From CAMAVH01 sp964628235 (GTDB lineage: Bacteria > Pseudomonadota > Alphaproteobacteria > SMXQ01): 64,000 nucleotides of DNA. Location of the stretch: positions 37,890 through 101,889 of the forward strand of contig CAZVLU010000006.1 in the NCBI GenBank assembly GCA_964628235.1, in the 5' to 3' direction. Below, piece by piece: positions 1-8,142 of the stretch (position 1 is the stretch's first letter; every line of letters starts with the position of its first letter). The translations under genes were made by a program, and so were the position numbers. Below the pieces are notes generated by a model. That model was not told the origin of the DNA and did not search any database. It was given only the letters and a program-made list of their open reading frames with translations.

Positions 1-14
1 CGCAAGGCCGCAAT

Positions 15-145
15 GAGTCTCGCGAGTCCTTTTCGTCAAAATTTTTTGTGGATAACCATCGCGGCAGACTCGCTTTGCGAGTCGCGCTGCTGACGCACAT
101 TGAATCAGACGCGCAAGAAAAGAATCGAAGCGGCTGATTCGACTC
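15..145. other. Cluster of eight GANTC (CcrM) sites
   Basis: GANTC pentamers start at 15, 24, 67, 79, 101, 122, 136 and 141, so there are eight in 131 bases. About one per 256 bases is expected at random, and fewer in GC-rich DNA. GANTC is the target of the cell-cycle methylase CcrM in alphaproteobacteria. A hairpin (gactcgc-ttt-gcgagtc, 67-83) and a 7-bp inverted repeat (101-107 with 134-140) overlap the sites. No convincing gene lies in 1-298. The element may continue past the left edge. Its role as an origin or a methylation-controlled promoter is inference. Confidence 0.6.
47..55 (-). promoter_or_regulatory. Perfect DnaA box
   Basis: TGTGGATAA on the plus strand is the exact reverse complement of the consensus DnaA box TTATCCACA. 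It follows an AT-rich stretch (36-47) and sits inside the GANTC cluster. Only one box is visible, so an origin cannot be claimed from this alone. Confidence 0.5.
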
Positions 146-198
146 GGGAAACTCTCACCGTCCTTCAGTCGCTATGCAGGACCCGGCTTTGCCATTTT

Positions 199-287
199 CG
201 TCATGGCCGGACTTGGTCCGGCCATCCACGCCTTACGATGTCGCAACGAAAAAGGCGTGGATGCCCGCACCAAGTGCGGGCATGACA
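199..287. repeat. Intergenic inverted repeat, full copy
   Basis: Two inverted half-units face each other across a spacer of about 20 bases. Each half contains a small palindrome around CTTG/CAAG. The left half runs from cgtcatggccgga to ccatccacgcc, and the right half from ggcgtggatgcccg to gcgggcatgac. Related copies lie at 32488-32577 (full), 29296-29361 (interrupted), 24821-24849 and 32283-32320 (halves). It lies at the 3' end of the minus-strand ubiK gene and could act in termination or mRNA stability. Confidence 0.75.
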
Positions 288-298
288 ATCAACGAGGC

Positions 299-562
299 CT
301 ATTTCGTCGCAGTCAGCTTAGCGATCTGCGCTTCGAGCGCGGCGACGCGCGCCGCCAGCGCCTCTTGCTCGGTCCGCGACTTAGATGCCATCGCCTTCAC
401 CGCTTCGAATTCCTCGCGGTCGACGACGTTAAGGTCGGCGACGACGCGGGCGAAACGCTGGCGCAGCACGCCTTCGAGCTCGTCGCGCATGCCGGAGGCG
501 ACGCCGAGGGCGCCGGAGGCGACACGGGCGAGATCGTCGAGCAGCTTGTTGTTGGTTTGCAT
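299..562 (-). CDS. ubiK: UbiK-family ubiquinone biosynthesis accessory factor
   Basis: This 87-residue protein matches the UbiK/BMFP (formerly DUF526) family. It has an amphipathic N-terminal region (residues 5-35) and a heptad-rich coiled coil near the C-terminus (about 55-85, ending EAQIAKLTATK). In other proteobacteria UbiK trimerises and assists the aerobic ubiquinone hydroxylases with UbiJ. The start was placed at the ATG at 562 (MQTNNKLL), because the 30 in-frame residues upstream have no family-like sequence. It is divergent from hldD across 193 bases. The family call rests on length, architecture and local sequence, without a database comparison. Confidence 0.8.
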   Translation of the reverse strand: MQTNNKLLDDLARVASGALGVASGMRDELEGVLRQRFARVVADLNVVDREEFEAVKAMASKSRTEQEALAARVAALEAQIAKLTATK

Positions 563-755
563 GGAGCACCTGTCGAATGGGGATGGCAGCGCACCGCAGC
601 CTTGGCCGCAGTATGCCTCAGGACACCGCCACAGGACAGGGCCCAAGCCCACCCATCCCTGAACAGCCCGCGCCTTGCTCCAGGGGGCCTCGAAGCCTAT
701 AAAAGCCCGGCATCAGCCCGGCGGACTTAGGCCGGCGCGACCAAGGACTTCGCCC

Positions 756-1742
756 ATGATCGTCATCACCGGCGGCGCCGGCTTCATCGGATCGAATTTG
801 GCCGCCGCCCTCGAGGCGCGCGCCGGCGAGGACATCGCCATCTGCGACTGGCTCGGCAGCGACGACAAGTGGCGCAACATCGCCAAGCGGAACCTGGCCG
901 CCATCGTGCCGCCGGAGGATCTGATGCGTTATCTCGACCGCAACGCCGCCTCGGTCCATGTCATCTTCCACATGGGCGCCATCTCGGCGACGACCGAGAC
1001 CGACGCCGACAAGCTGGCGCGCAACAACTTCGGCCTGTCGCTCGATCTGTGGAACTGGTGCGCGGCGCACGGCAAGCGTTTCATCTACGCATCGAGCGCC
1101 GCGACCTACGGCGACGGCGCCGCCGGCTTCGACGACGAATTCTCCAGCGCCGCGCTCGCCAAGCTCAAGCCGCTCAACGGCTACGGCTGGTCGAAACATC
1201 TGTTCGACCGCCGCGTCGCCAAGATCATCGAGACCAACGGCCCGCGCCCCAGGCAATGGGCCGGCCTCAAGTTCTTCAACGTCTATGGCCCGAACGAGTA
1301 CCATAAGGGCGCGATGAAGAGCGTGATCGCGCAGGTCTCGCCGAAAATCGCCGCCGGCGAGCCGGCCACCCTGTTCAAGTCGCACAATCCGCAATATCCC
1401 GACGGCGGCCAGATGCGCGACTTCGTCCATGTCGACGATTGCGTCGACGTCATGCTGTGGCTGCGCGACAACCAGAGCGTCAACGGCCTGTTCAACATGG
1501 GCAGCGGCAAAGCGCGCAGCTTCGCCGATCTCGCCAAAGCGGTCTTCGCCGCCAACGACAAGAGCCCCGACATCCGCTTCGTCGACACGCCGGTCGAAAT
1601 CCGCGACAAGTACCAATATTTCACCGAGGCCAAGATGGACCGGCTGCGCGCCGCCGGTTACGCCAAGCCCTTCACCGCTTTGGAGGATGGCGCCGCCCGC
1701 TACGTGCGCGATTATCTATTGGCAGCCGATCCCTATCGCTAA
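756..1742 (+). CDS. hldD: ADP-L-glycero-D-manno-heptose 6-epimerase
   Basis: HldD (RfaD) epimerises ADP-D-glycero- to ADP-L-glycero-manno-heptose, the precursor of the lipopolysaccharide inner core. The 328-residue product is an extended short-chain dehydrogenase. The NAD(P)-binding motif TGGAGFIGS is at residues 5-13, and the active-site YxxxK is Y143-K147 (YGWSK), preceded by the YASSAATYG segment near 111. The start is the ATG at 756, since the motif then begins five residues in, as usual. It implies heptose-containing LPS. The other LPS genes are not here. lgt follows 40 bases downstream in the same direction. Confidence 0.9.
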   Translation: MIVITGGAGFIGSNLAAALEARAGEDIAICDWLGSDDKWRNIAKRNLAAIVPPEDLMRYLDRNAASVHVIFHMGAISATTETDADKLARNNFGLSLDLWNWCAAHGKRFIYASSAATYGDGAAGFDDEFSSAALAKLKPLNGYGWSKHLFDRRVAKIIETNGPRPRQWAGLKFFNVYGPNEYHKGAMKSVIAQVSPKIAAGEPATLFKSHNPQYPDGGQMRDFVHVDDCVDVMLWLRDNQSVNGLFNMGSGKARSFADLAKAVFAANDKSPDIRFVDTPVEIRDKYQYFTEAKMDRLRAAGYAKPFTALEDGAARYVRDYLLAADPYR

Positions 1743-1782
1743 ACGTCGCATCGCAGAGCCCCCTTTCCAGCGCGAGTACCCC

Positions 1783-2580
1783 ATGTTCGTCATTCCCTTT
1801 CCCGTCATCGACCCTGTGCTGATCGAGATCGGCCCGCTCGCCATCCGCTGGTACGCGCTGGCCTATGTCGTCGGCCTGATCCTCGGCTGGCGCTATATGC
1901 TGCATCTGGCGCGGCGCTTTCCCGAGATCATGTCGGGCAAGGACGTCGACGATTTTCTGCTGTGGGCGACGCTCGGCGTCATCCTCGGCGGCCGCATCGG
2001 CTACGTGCTGTTCTATTTGCCGGGCGGCATCGGCAACGATCCGCTGACGCTGGTCGCCGTGTGGCGCGGCGGCATGTCGTTCCACGGCGGGCTCGTCGGC
2101 GTCATCGTCGCCTTGATCGTGTTTTGCCTGACCCGCAAGCTGGCTATCAAACGCGTCGGCGACCTGCTGTGCTGCGCCGTGCCGATCGGCCTGCTGCTCG
2201 GCCGCATCGCCAACTTCATCAACGGCGAGCTCTATGGCCGCGTCACCGATGTGTCCTGGGCGATGGTCTTTCCGCATAGCGACGGCCTGCCGCGCCATCC
2301 GAGCCAGCTTTACGAGGCGTTCTTCGAGGGCCTGCTGCTATTCCTGCTGCTCGCCTGGCTCGTCCATCGCACGGGCGCCATCGCGCGTCCCGGCCTGTTG
2401 GCCGGCTTGTTCCTCGCCGGCTACGGCTTGACCCGCTTCGGCGTCGAGTTCGTGCGCCAACCCGACGCGCAGCTCGGCTTCCTCTATGCCGGCGCGACGA
2501 TGGGCCAGCTTTTGTCGATCCCGCTGATCCTCGCCGGCGTCTGGCTGATCGCCACCGCCAAACCCTTGGTCGCAAAATGA
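1783..2580 (+). CDS. lgt: Prolipoprotein diacylglyceryl transferase
   Basis: Lgt moves diacylglycerol from phosphatidylglycerol to the lipobox cysteine of prolipoproteins in the inner membrane, the first step of lipoprotein maturation. The 265-residue protein has about seven hydrophobic segments. It also carries the family signatures SFHGGLVG (H101), GRIANFINGELYGR (about 140-153) and RHPSQLYEA (171-179). The ATG at 1783 gives the usual short N-terminus. It is followed after 13 bases by a midA-like gene, and probably heads an lgt-midA-pgeF-lipoprotein run; two of these proteins concern the envelope. Confidence 0.95.
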   Translation: MFVIPFPVIDPVLIEIGPLAIRWYALAYVVGLILGWRYMLHLARRFPEIMSGKDVDDFLLWATLGVILGGRIGYVLFYLPGGIGNDPLTLVAVWRGGMSFHGGLVGVIVALIVFCLTRKLAIKRVGDLLCCAVPIGLLLGRIANFINGELYGRVTDVSWAMVFPHSDGLPRHPSQLYEAFFEGLLLFLLLAWLVHRTGAIARPGLLAGLFLAGYGLTRFGVEFVRQPDAQLGFLYAGATMGQLLSIPLILAGVWLIATAKPLVAK

Positions 2581-2593
2581 CGGGTTACAACAA

Positions 2594-3655
2594 ATGAGTG
2601 GCTTGGCCGACGCGCTGCGGGCAGACATCCGCCGCTCCGGTCCGCTGCCGCTCGCGCGCTACATGGATGCCGCGCTCAACGATCCGACGCACGGCTATTA
2701 CCGCACGCGCGACCCCTTGGGCGCTGCCGGCGATTTCGTCACAGCGCCCGAGATCAGCCAGATATTCGGCGAATTGCTCGGCGTCTGGCTCGCCTATTCC
2801 TGGCAGCAGATGGGTTCGCCCGGCGACGCGCTGCTGGTCGAGCTAGGGCCCGGACGCGGCACCCTGATGGGCGACGCGCTACGCGCCACCCAGCGCGTGC
2901 CAGGCTTTCATGAATCCATCACCCTGCATCTCGTCGAGACCAATCCGGTGCTGCGCCGCGCGCAGCAGGCAGCGCTCGGCGCGTTCCAGCCGATGTGGCA
3001 CGCGCGTATCACCGATCTGCCGCCCGGCCCGTTGCTGCTGGTGGCCAACGAGTTCTTCGATGCCCTGCCGATCGACCAATATATTTTCGCCAAAGGCGCC
3101 TGGCATGAGCGGCGGGTCGGATTGGACGGAGACAACTTCGTCTTCACCGTCGGCGCGCCGGCCGAGCGCATGTTTCCGCCCGGCAACGACGGCGACATCC
3201 GCGAAGACGCGCCGGCGGCGCACGCCGCGCTGCGCCAGGTCGCCACGCGCCTCGCCAGCTTCGACGGCGCGGCTATCATCGTCGATTACGGCACGGCGAA
3301 CGGCGAAACCGGCGACAGCCTGCAAGCGATGCGCGGCCATGCGCGCCACGATCCGTTGATCGAGCCGGGCAGCGCCGATCTCACCGCCCATGTGGATTTC
3401 GCCAAGCTCGCCGCCGAAGCGCGCCAAGCCGGCGCCAAAGCCTTCGGCCCGATGGAGCAAGGCCCGTTCTTGGAGATCCTCGGCATCGCCCAACGCGCCG
3501 AGGTGCTGAGCAAATCCTCGCCCGATCAAGCCGGCAAGGTCGGCCTCGCCGTCAAACGCTTGATCGCGCCGACCGAGATGGGCACCCTGTTCAAGGCGCT
3601 GGCCCTGACGGGGCCGCAGCAACCGACGCCGCCAGGATTCGCGGAGAAGAGATGA
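2594..3655 (+). CDS. MidA/NDUFAF7-type SAM-dependent methyltransferase
   Basis: This 353-residue class I methyltransferase is of the MidA (DUF185) family. The N-terminal signature YYRTRDPLGAAGDFVTAPE spans about 36-54. The SAM-binding glycine motif is ELGPGRGT (83-90), and a VDYG segment follows near 227. The mitochondrial relative NDUFAF7 dimethylates an arginine of a complex I subunit, so a protein-arginine methylation role is plausible but unproven for bacterial members. Its stop overlaps the pgeF start by four bases (ATGA), pointing to translational coupling. This lgt-midA-pgeF order recurs in alphaproteobacteria. Confidence 0.85.
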   Translation: MSGLADALRADIRRSGPLPLARYMDAALNDPTHGYYRTRDPLGAAGDFVTAPEISQIFGELLGVWLAYSWQQMGSPGDALLVELGPGRGTLMGDALRATQRVPGFHESITLHLVETNPVLRRAQQAALGAFQPMWHARITDLPPGPLLLVANEFFDALPIDQYIFAKGAWHERRVGLDGDNFVFTVGAPAERMFPPGNDGDIREDAPAAHAALRQVATRLASFDGAAIIVDYGTANGETGDSLQAMRGHARHDPLIEPGSADLTAHVDFAKLAAEARQAGAKAFGPMEQGPFLEILGIAQRAEVLSKSSPDQAGKVGLAVKRLIAPTEMGTLFKALALTGPQQPTPPGFAEKR

Positions 3656-4431
3656 CGGTTCCGACCTTGCGTTCTGCGCTGCTGAAGGACGATAGGGTCG
3701 CCCACGCCTTCTTCACCCGCGAAGGCGGCGTCAGCACCGGCATCTTCGCGGCGCTCAATGTGGGCCTCGGCTCGAGCGACGATCCCGCGCATGTGCGCGA
3801 GAACCGCCGCCGCGCCGCCGAAACCTTCGATCTGCCGGAAGCGGCGTTGGTCACCGCCTATCAAGTGCATAGCGCCGACGTCGCCGTGGTGGACCGGGCT
3901 TGGGAGCCTGGCAAAGGCCCCAAGGTCGATGGCTTGGTCACCGACAAACCCGGCGTGGCGCTCGGCATCCTCACCGCCGATTGCGCGCCGGTGCTGTTCG
4001 CAGATTTCCGCGCCGGCGTGATCGGCGCCGCCCATGCCGGCTGGCGCGGCGCAGTCGGCGGCGTGCTCGACGCGACGCTCGCCGAAATGGAAAAGCTCGG
4101 CGCGAAACGCGGGCGGATCGCCGCTGCCGTCGGCCCCTGCATCGGCCGCCTGTCCTATCAGGTGGGCGCGGAATTTCCGGCGCACTTCCTGGCCGAACGC
4201 GACGATAACGCGCGCTTCTTCATGCCTGACCCCGCGGTCGTCGGCAAATGGCGCTTCGATCTGCCGGGCTACGTCGTCGCCAAGCTGAAAGCCCTCGGCG
4301 TCGGCGGCGCGGAAGCGCTGCCCCATGACACCTGCGCCGACGAGCAGCGCTTCTTCAGCTACCGCCGCACCTGCTTGCGCGGCGAGCCGGATTACGGCCG
4401 CGGCCTATCGGCCATCTCGCTCGCGCCTTAG
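3652..4431 (+). CDS. pgeF: Peptidoglycan editing factor PgeF (YfiH, DUF152)
   Basis: PgeF is the multicopper-oxidase-like family once called polyphenol oxidase or laccase-domain protein. It is now known to hydrolyse wrongly built muropeptide precursors carrying L-Ser instead of L-Ala. The 259-residue product keeps the metal/active-site residues H73 (YQVHS), C111 (LTADCAPVLF) and H128 (AAHAGWRG), and the family C-terminus DTCADEQRFFSYRR. The start overlaps the stop of the methyltransferase gene. A lipoprotein gene and prs follow. Confidence 0.9.
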   Translation: MTVPTLRSALLKDDRVAHAFFTREGGVSTGIFAALNVGLGSSDDPAHVRENRRRAAETFDLPEAALVTAYQVHSADVAVVDRAWEPGKGPKVDGLVTDKPGVALGILTADCAPVLFADFRAGVIGAAHAGWRGAVGGVLDATLAEMEKLGAKRGRIAAAVGPCIGRLSYQVGAEFPAHFLAERDDNARFFMPDPAVVGKWRFDLPGYVVAKLKALGVGGAEALPHDTCADEQRFFSYRRTCLRGEPDYGRGLSAISLAP

Positions 4432-4439
4432 GCCGCATC

Positions 4440-4508
4440 ATGCCGCATCTCATCATCTTCACCTTCGTCCTCATCCTCGGCGTGATGGTGGCCTGTGTCA
4501 TTTCGTAA
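4440..4508 (+). CDS. Possible 22-residue hydrophobic peptide
   Basis: A very short ATG frame begins eight bases after pgeF and ends (TAA, 4506-4508) inside the first codons of the lipoprotein gene. It encodes one hydrophobic stretch (MPHLIIFTF then VLILGVMVACVIS). There is no clear Shine-Dalgarno sequence. It could be a small membrane peptide, a translational coupler for the GTG-started lipoprotein, or chance. Confidence 0.25.
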   Translation: MPHLIIFTFVLILGVMVACVIS

Positions 4509-5511
4509 GCCGTCATTTCGTAAGCCATCATTTCGTAAGGTGGCCCTCATCGCTCTCGCGTTGACCGTCGCAGCCTGCGGCGATCCGCCGTCGCCGTTCG
4601 AGCATCAGACGCCCTTCAGCAATCCGCTGCTGCGCCCGGGCTTGCGCGGCGGCATCGTCGTGGCGCCGGTGGCGACGCCGAACCACGACGACATGCCGGG
4701 CGACGTCATCACCGACGCCGTGGTGCTGGCGCTGCGCGATGCCGAGATTCCGGCGTTGACCGTTGCCGAATCGGCTCCCGTCGCCAACACGGCGCGGGCC
4801 GCGCGACCGCCGGCCAGCAGCGCCTCGCCGACGCGCCCAGCCCAGCGCGTGACGCGCCCTGTGCTGCAGGGAACCTTGGGCCAAGCGGTTCAGAACGGCC
4901 CGCTGCGCCTGACGTGGCGGCTGATCGGCGCTGACGGCCAGGAGATCGCCAGCTTCGTCAGCGAACCGCGCGTAGCAGCTGCCGATTGGCAGAGCCTGTC
5001 GCCCGCTTTGCGCGCCGCGATCGCCGGAGATGTCGTGCGCGGCGTCGAACGCTATCTCGACGATGCCGAAGGCTTGCCGCCGCCGGTCAAGGCGCTGCCC
5101 AAAGTCACCATCGCCGGCGTCGATGGCGTGAGCGGCGCCGGACCGGCAGCGATGGCCCGCGCCCTCGAATATCATCTCAAGCAAGCGGGCCTCAGCGTCG
5201 GCGACGCGCTGGCCGACGACGGCGCCATCGTCATGGGCGCCATCGAGATCAAGCCGGCAGCGGCAGCGCGAGGAGGCCCGCCGCAGGACAACTTGAAGGT
5301 CTCGTGGACGGTGCTGCGCGCCGATGGCCGCGAGCTTGGCGTCATTTCCCAGGCCAACGACGTGCCGCGCGCGGCACTGGCTGGCGCCTGGGGCGACCTC
5401 GCCTTTCTCATCGCCGAAGCGGCGACGCCGGGCATCGTCGATCTGTTGAGCCAAGCCGTGCAGGCCGACGCTGAGGCGGCAGCCAAAGCCGGCAGACCCG
5501 TCACGCCCTAG
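4495..5511 (+). CDS. Putative outer-membrane or periplasmic lipoprotein
   Basis: This 338-residue protein starts with a very basic n-region built from three copies of SFRKP. A hydrophobic core (VALIALALTVAA) and a lipobox ending at C28 follow, so it should be a substrate of the lgt product encoded upstream. The GTG at 4495 was chosen because the next in-frame GTG (4540) would leave only 12 residues before the cysteine. The mature part has no recognised catalytic motif. A Pro/Ala-rich linker lies near residues 95-125. Genes at this position between pgeF and prs are often annotated only as hypothetical lipoproteins. Confidence 0.75.
   Translation: MSFRKPSFRKPSFRKVALIALALTVAACGDPPSPFEHQTPFSNPLLRPGLRGGIVVAPVATPNHDDMPGDVITDAVVLALRDAEIPALTVAESAPVANTARAARPPASSASPTRPAQRVTRPVLQGTLGQAVQNGPLRLTWRLIGADGQEIASFVSEPRVAAADWQSLSPALRAAIAGDVVRGVERYLDDAEGLPPPVKALPKVTIAGVDGVSGAGPAAMARALEYHLKQAGLSVGDALADDGAIVMGAIEIKPAAAARGGPPQDNLKVSWTVLRADGRELGVISQANDVPRAALAGAWGDLAFLIAEAATPGIVDLLSQAVQADAEAAAKAGRPVTP
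4497..4541 (+). repeat. Three tandem 15-bp repeats in a signal peptide
   Basis: The unit gtcatttcgtaagcc occurs at 4497-4511 and 4512-4526, and a third, slightly altered copy at 4527-4541. It encodes repeated SFRKP in the positively charged n-region of the lipoprotein signal. Copy-number change would keep the frame and vary only the charge. Confidence 0.85.
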
Positions 5512-5670
5512 GCCACATTAACCCTATCGCCGGCCTGCTCCCTGCGACCGGCTTGCAACAGGCGAAAGCCATCGCGAAATCGGTCCGGGCGGGCGTTTAC
5601 ACGGTCCTGTCACGTTGATAAAGTCCGCGCGCGCCGGGCTCCCGGCGCTCCAGCACCAAGGGGCACGTCC

Positions 5671-6606
5671 ATGAAGGTACTCAGCGGCAACAGCAATCGG
5701 CCGCTCGCGGAGGCTATTGCCGCCTGCCTCAACCTGCCCCTGACCAAAGCCGTCATTCGCCGCTTCTCCGATCTCGAAGTGTTCGTCGAAATTCAGGAAA
5801 ACGTGCGCGGCGAGGATGTCTTCGTCGTTCAGCCGACGTCGTTCCCGGCGAACGACAACCTGATGGAATTGCTCGTCACGCTCGACGCCCTCAAGCGCGG
5901 CTCAGCCCGCCGCATCACCGCCGTGCTGCCCTATTTCGGCTACGCCCGCCAGGACCGCAAGACCAGCCCGCGCTCGCCGATCTCGGCCAAGCTGGTCGCC
6001 AACCTGATCACCACCGCTGGCGCCGACCGCGTGCTGACCATCGATCTGCACGCCGGCCAGATCCAAGGCTTCTTCGACATTCCGGTCGATAACCTCTACG
6101 CCCAGCCGGTGCTGATCGACGATGTGCGCGCCAAATACAAGAACACCCAAGACCTGATGATCGTGTCGCCCGACGTCGGCGGCGTGGTGCGCGCCCGCGC
6201 CATGGCCAGCCGCCTCGACGCCGACCTCGCGATCATCGACAAGCGCCGCGAACGCGCCGGTGTGTCCGAAGTCATGAACATCATCGGCGACGTCGCCGGC
6301 CGCCATTGCATCCTGGTCGACGACATCGTCGATTCGGCCGGCACGCTATGCAACGCCTCGGTCGCGCTGACCAAAGCCGGCGCCAAAAGCGTCGCCGCCT
6401 ACGTCAGCCATGGCGTGCTGTCGGGCGACGCTGTGGCCCGCGTCGCCGCCTCGCCGCTGCAGCGCCTGGTGGTCACCGACAGCATCATGGCGACCCAGGC
6501 GGTGCGGGTGTCCGACCGCGTCGACCAGCTCACCGTCGCGCCCTTGCTGGCCGAAGCCATGAAGCGGATCAGCGAGGAAAGCTCCGTTTCCAGCCTATTC
6601 GATTGA
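5671..6606 (+). CDS. prs: Ribose-phosphate pyrophosphokinase (PRPP synthetase)
   Basis: Prs makes 5-phosphoribosyl 1-pyrophosphate from ribose 5-phosphate and ATP, for nucleotide, His, Trp and NAD synthesis. The 311-residue sequence is of the usual class I length. It has the metal/ATP region around PYFGYARQDRK (about 87-97), the signature DLHAGQIQGFF (125-135) and the PRPP-binding loop VDDIVDSAGT (216-225). A 159-base gap separates it from the lipoprotein gene, so it probably has its own promoter. A weak candidate is TTTACA at 5596 with GATAAA at 5617, but the spacing is short. Confidence 0.97.
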   Translation: MKVLSGNSNRPLAEAIAACLNLPLTKAVIRRFSDLEVFVEIQENVRGEDVFVVQPTSFPANDNLMELLVTLDALKRGSARRITAVLPYFGYARQDRKTSPRSPISAKLVANLITTAGADRVLTIDLHAGQIQGFFDIPVDNLYAQPVLIDDVRAKYKNTQDLMIVSPDVGGVVRARAMASRLDADLAIIDKRRERAGVSEVMNIIGDVAGRHCILVDDIVDSAGTLCNASVALTKAGAKSVAAYVSHGVLSGDAVARVAASPLQRLVVTDSIMATQAVRVSDRVDQLTVAPLLAEAMKRISEESSVSSLFD

Positions 6607-6785
6607 TTTAGATAGGCTTTTTCGGATTCCGGGGATTCTCGGGGAATCCCGGCTGCCCGGTTGATCTCCCCGGCTGAAACCCTTACATTCCGCCGTTCCC
6701 AAAACCGCGTCGGCACCCCTGGAGGCCGGCGCTTTATATTGCGCGCAGCGCCTCTGACAGCCTGCCCGCATGATAGGAGAGTTCT

Positions 6786-7487
6786 ATGGCTGATATCGTC
6801 AGCATTCCCGCCAGCGCGCGGGAGCGGAGCGGAAAGGGGGCCGCCCGTGCCACTCGTCGAGCCGGACACATCCCGGCCGTCGTCTACGGCAATAAAGAGT
6901 CCCCCACTCTGATCTCGGTCGAGCCGAAGCTGCTCAAGCAGCAGCTCAGCCGTTCGGGCTTCTTCACCCGCTTGGTCGATATCGACCTCGACGGCAAGAA
7001 GCACCGCGTGCTGCCGCGCGACGTGCAGTACCACCCGGTGAGCGATCAGCCGATCCATGTCGACTTCATGCGCGTGGCCGCCAACGCCACCGTGACCGTC
7101 GCCGTGCCGGTGCAGTTCATCAACGAGACCCAGTCGCCTGGCCTCAAGAAGGGCGGCGTGCTGAACATCGTCCGTCACGAAGTCGAGTTGGTCTGCCCGG
7201 TGGCCGCGATTCCGCAGCACATCACCGTCGATCTGGCCGGCCGCGAGATCGGCGATTCGATCCACATCAGCATGATCGAGCTGCCCGAAGGCGTGCGTCC
7301 GACGATCACCGACCGCGACTTCACCGTCGCCACGGTGGCAGCACCCACCGTCCAGACGGAAGAAGAGACCCGTCCGGCTGCTGCGGCGGAAGCTGCGCCG
7401 GCCGAACGCAAGCCCGTGCCGGCCGCCCCAGGCGGCGCTGCCGCGCCGAAGGCTGCCGCCGCCGCCAAGGCACCGGCCAAGAAGTAA
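6786..7487 (+). CDS. rplY: 50S ribosomal protein L25 (Ctc/TL5 form)
   Basis: L25 binds 5S rRNA in the large subunit. This 233-residue version is the long Ctc/TL5 form. An N-terminal 5S-binding domain (about 1-92, including the ARERSGKGAARATRRAG region) is followed by a TL5 beta domain (about 95-185) and a low-complexity Ala/Pro/Lys tail (about 188-233). The start is preceded by aggagag. The 179-base upstream gap holds a GC-rich inverted repeat (gattcc to ggaatc, about 6623-6648) without a T-run; its role is unknown. pth follows 42 bases downstream, the usual rplY-pth order. Confidence 0.95.
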   Translation: MADIVSIPASARERSGKGAARATRRAGHIPAVVYGNKESPTLISVEPKLLKQQLSRSGFFTRLVDIDLDGKKHRVLPRDVQYHPVSDQPIHVDFMRVAANATVTVAVPVQFINETQSPGLKKGGVLNIVRHEVELVCPVAAIPQHITVDLAGREIGDSIHISMIELPEGVRPTITDRDFTVATVAAPTVQTEEETRPAAAAEAAPAERKPVPAAPGGAAAPKAAAAAKAPAKK

Positions 7488-7529
7488 TCGGCCTGCGGCC
7501 TCGGCGCCGACGGCCTATTGGGAGGCGAT

Positions 7530-8138
7530 ATGCTCCTTCTGGTGGGCCTCGGCAATCCGGGGCCGGAACATGCCGGTCAACGGCACAATGTCGGGTTCAT
7601 GGCGGCGGACGCAATCGTCCGCCGCCATGGCTTTTCTCCCTGGCGCAAAAAATTCCAAGGCGAGGTCGCCGAAGGCGCGATCGGCGGCATGAAGGTCGTC
7701 GCGCTCAAGCCCGCCACCTACATGAACCTGTCCGGTCAACCGGCGGCGGCGGCAGCGCAGTTCTACAAGATCGATCTCGCCGATATCATCGCCATCCATG
7801 ACGAGCTCGACCTCAAGTTCGGCAAGCTGCGCGTCAAGCGCGGCGGCGGCGCTGCCGGCCACAACGGCCTGCGCAGCCTCGATCAGCATCTCGGCCAGGA
7901 TTACCGGCGGCTCCGCATGGGCATCGACCATCCGGGCGAGAAGCATCTGGTGACGAATTACGTGCTCGGCAATTTCGCCAAAGCCGAACGCGCGTTCGTC
8001 GAAACCTGGTGCGACGCCATCGCCGACGCCTTGCCGATCCTCGTCAAAGGCGACGAGGCCGGCTTCATGAATAAAGTCCACCTGCTGGCGCCCGCGCCGG
8101 AAGATCCGGCGCCGCGCGCGGCATTGAAGAAAGAGTAA
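7530..8138 (+). CDS. pth: Peptidyl-tRNA hydrolase
   Basis: Pth releases tRNA from peptidyl-tRNA that drops off the ribosome. The 202-residue protein carries GLGNPG (6-11), the catalytic H20, N66 (TYMNLSG) and D91 (HDELDLKFG), plus the GGGAAGHNGLRS loop. The ATG at 7530 was preferred over an in-frame TTG at 7518, because gggaggcg lies just before it and H20 then takes its family position. ychF follows after only four bases, so the two are co-transcribed. Confidence 0.96.
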   Translation: MLLLVGLGNPGPEHAGQRHNVGFMAADAIVRRHGFSPWRKKFQGEVAEGAIGGMKVVALKPATYMNLSGQPAAAAAQFYKIDLADIIAIHDELDLKFGKLRVKRGGGAAGHNGLRSLDQHLGQDYRRLRMGIDHPGEKHLVTNYVLGNFAKAERAFVETWCDAIADALPILVKGDEAGFMNKVHLLAPAPEDPAPRAALKKE

Positions 8139-8142
8139 GTGC

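Noticed and set aside
100..285. Plus-strand short frames at the left edge
   Set aside because: They overlap the GANTC cluster and the inverted repeat, lack ribosome sites and have no family resemblance.
618..1616. 332-residue minus-strand frame opposite hldD
   Set aside because: Composition typical of antisense GC-rich frames; hldD has clear motifs on the other strand.
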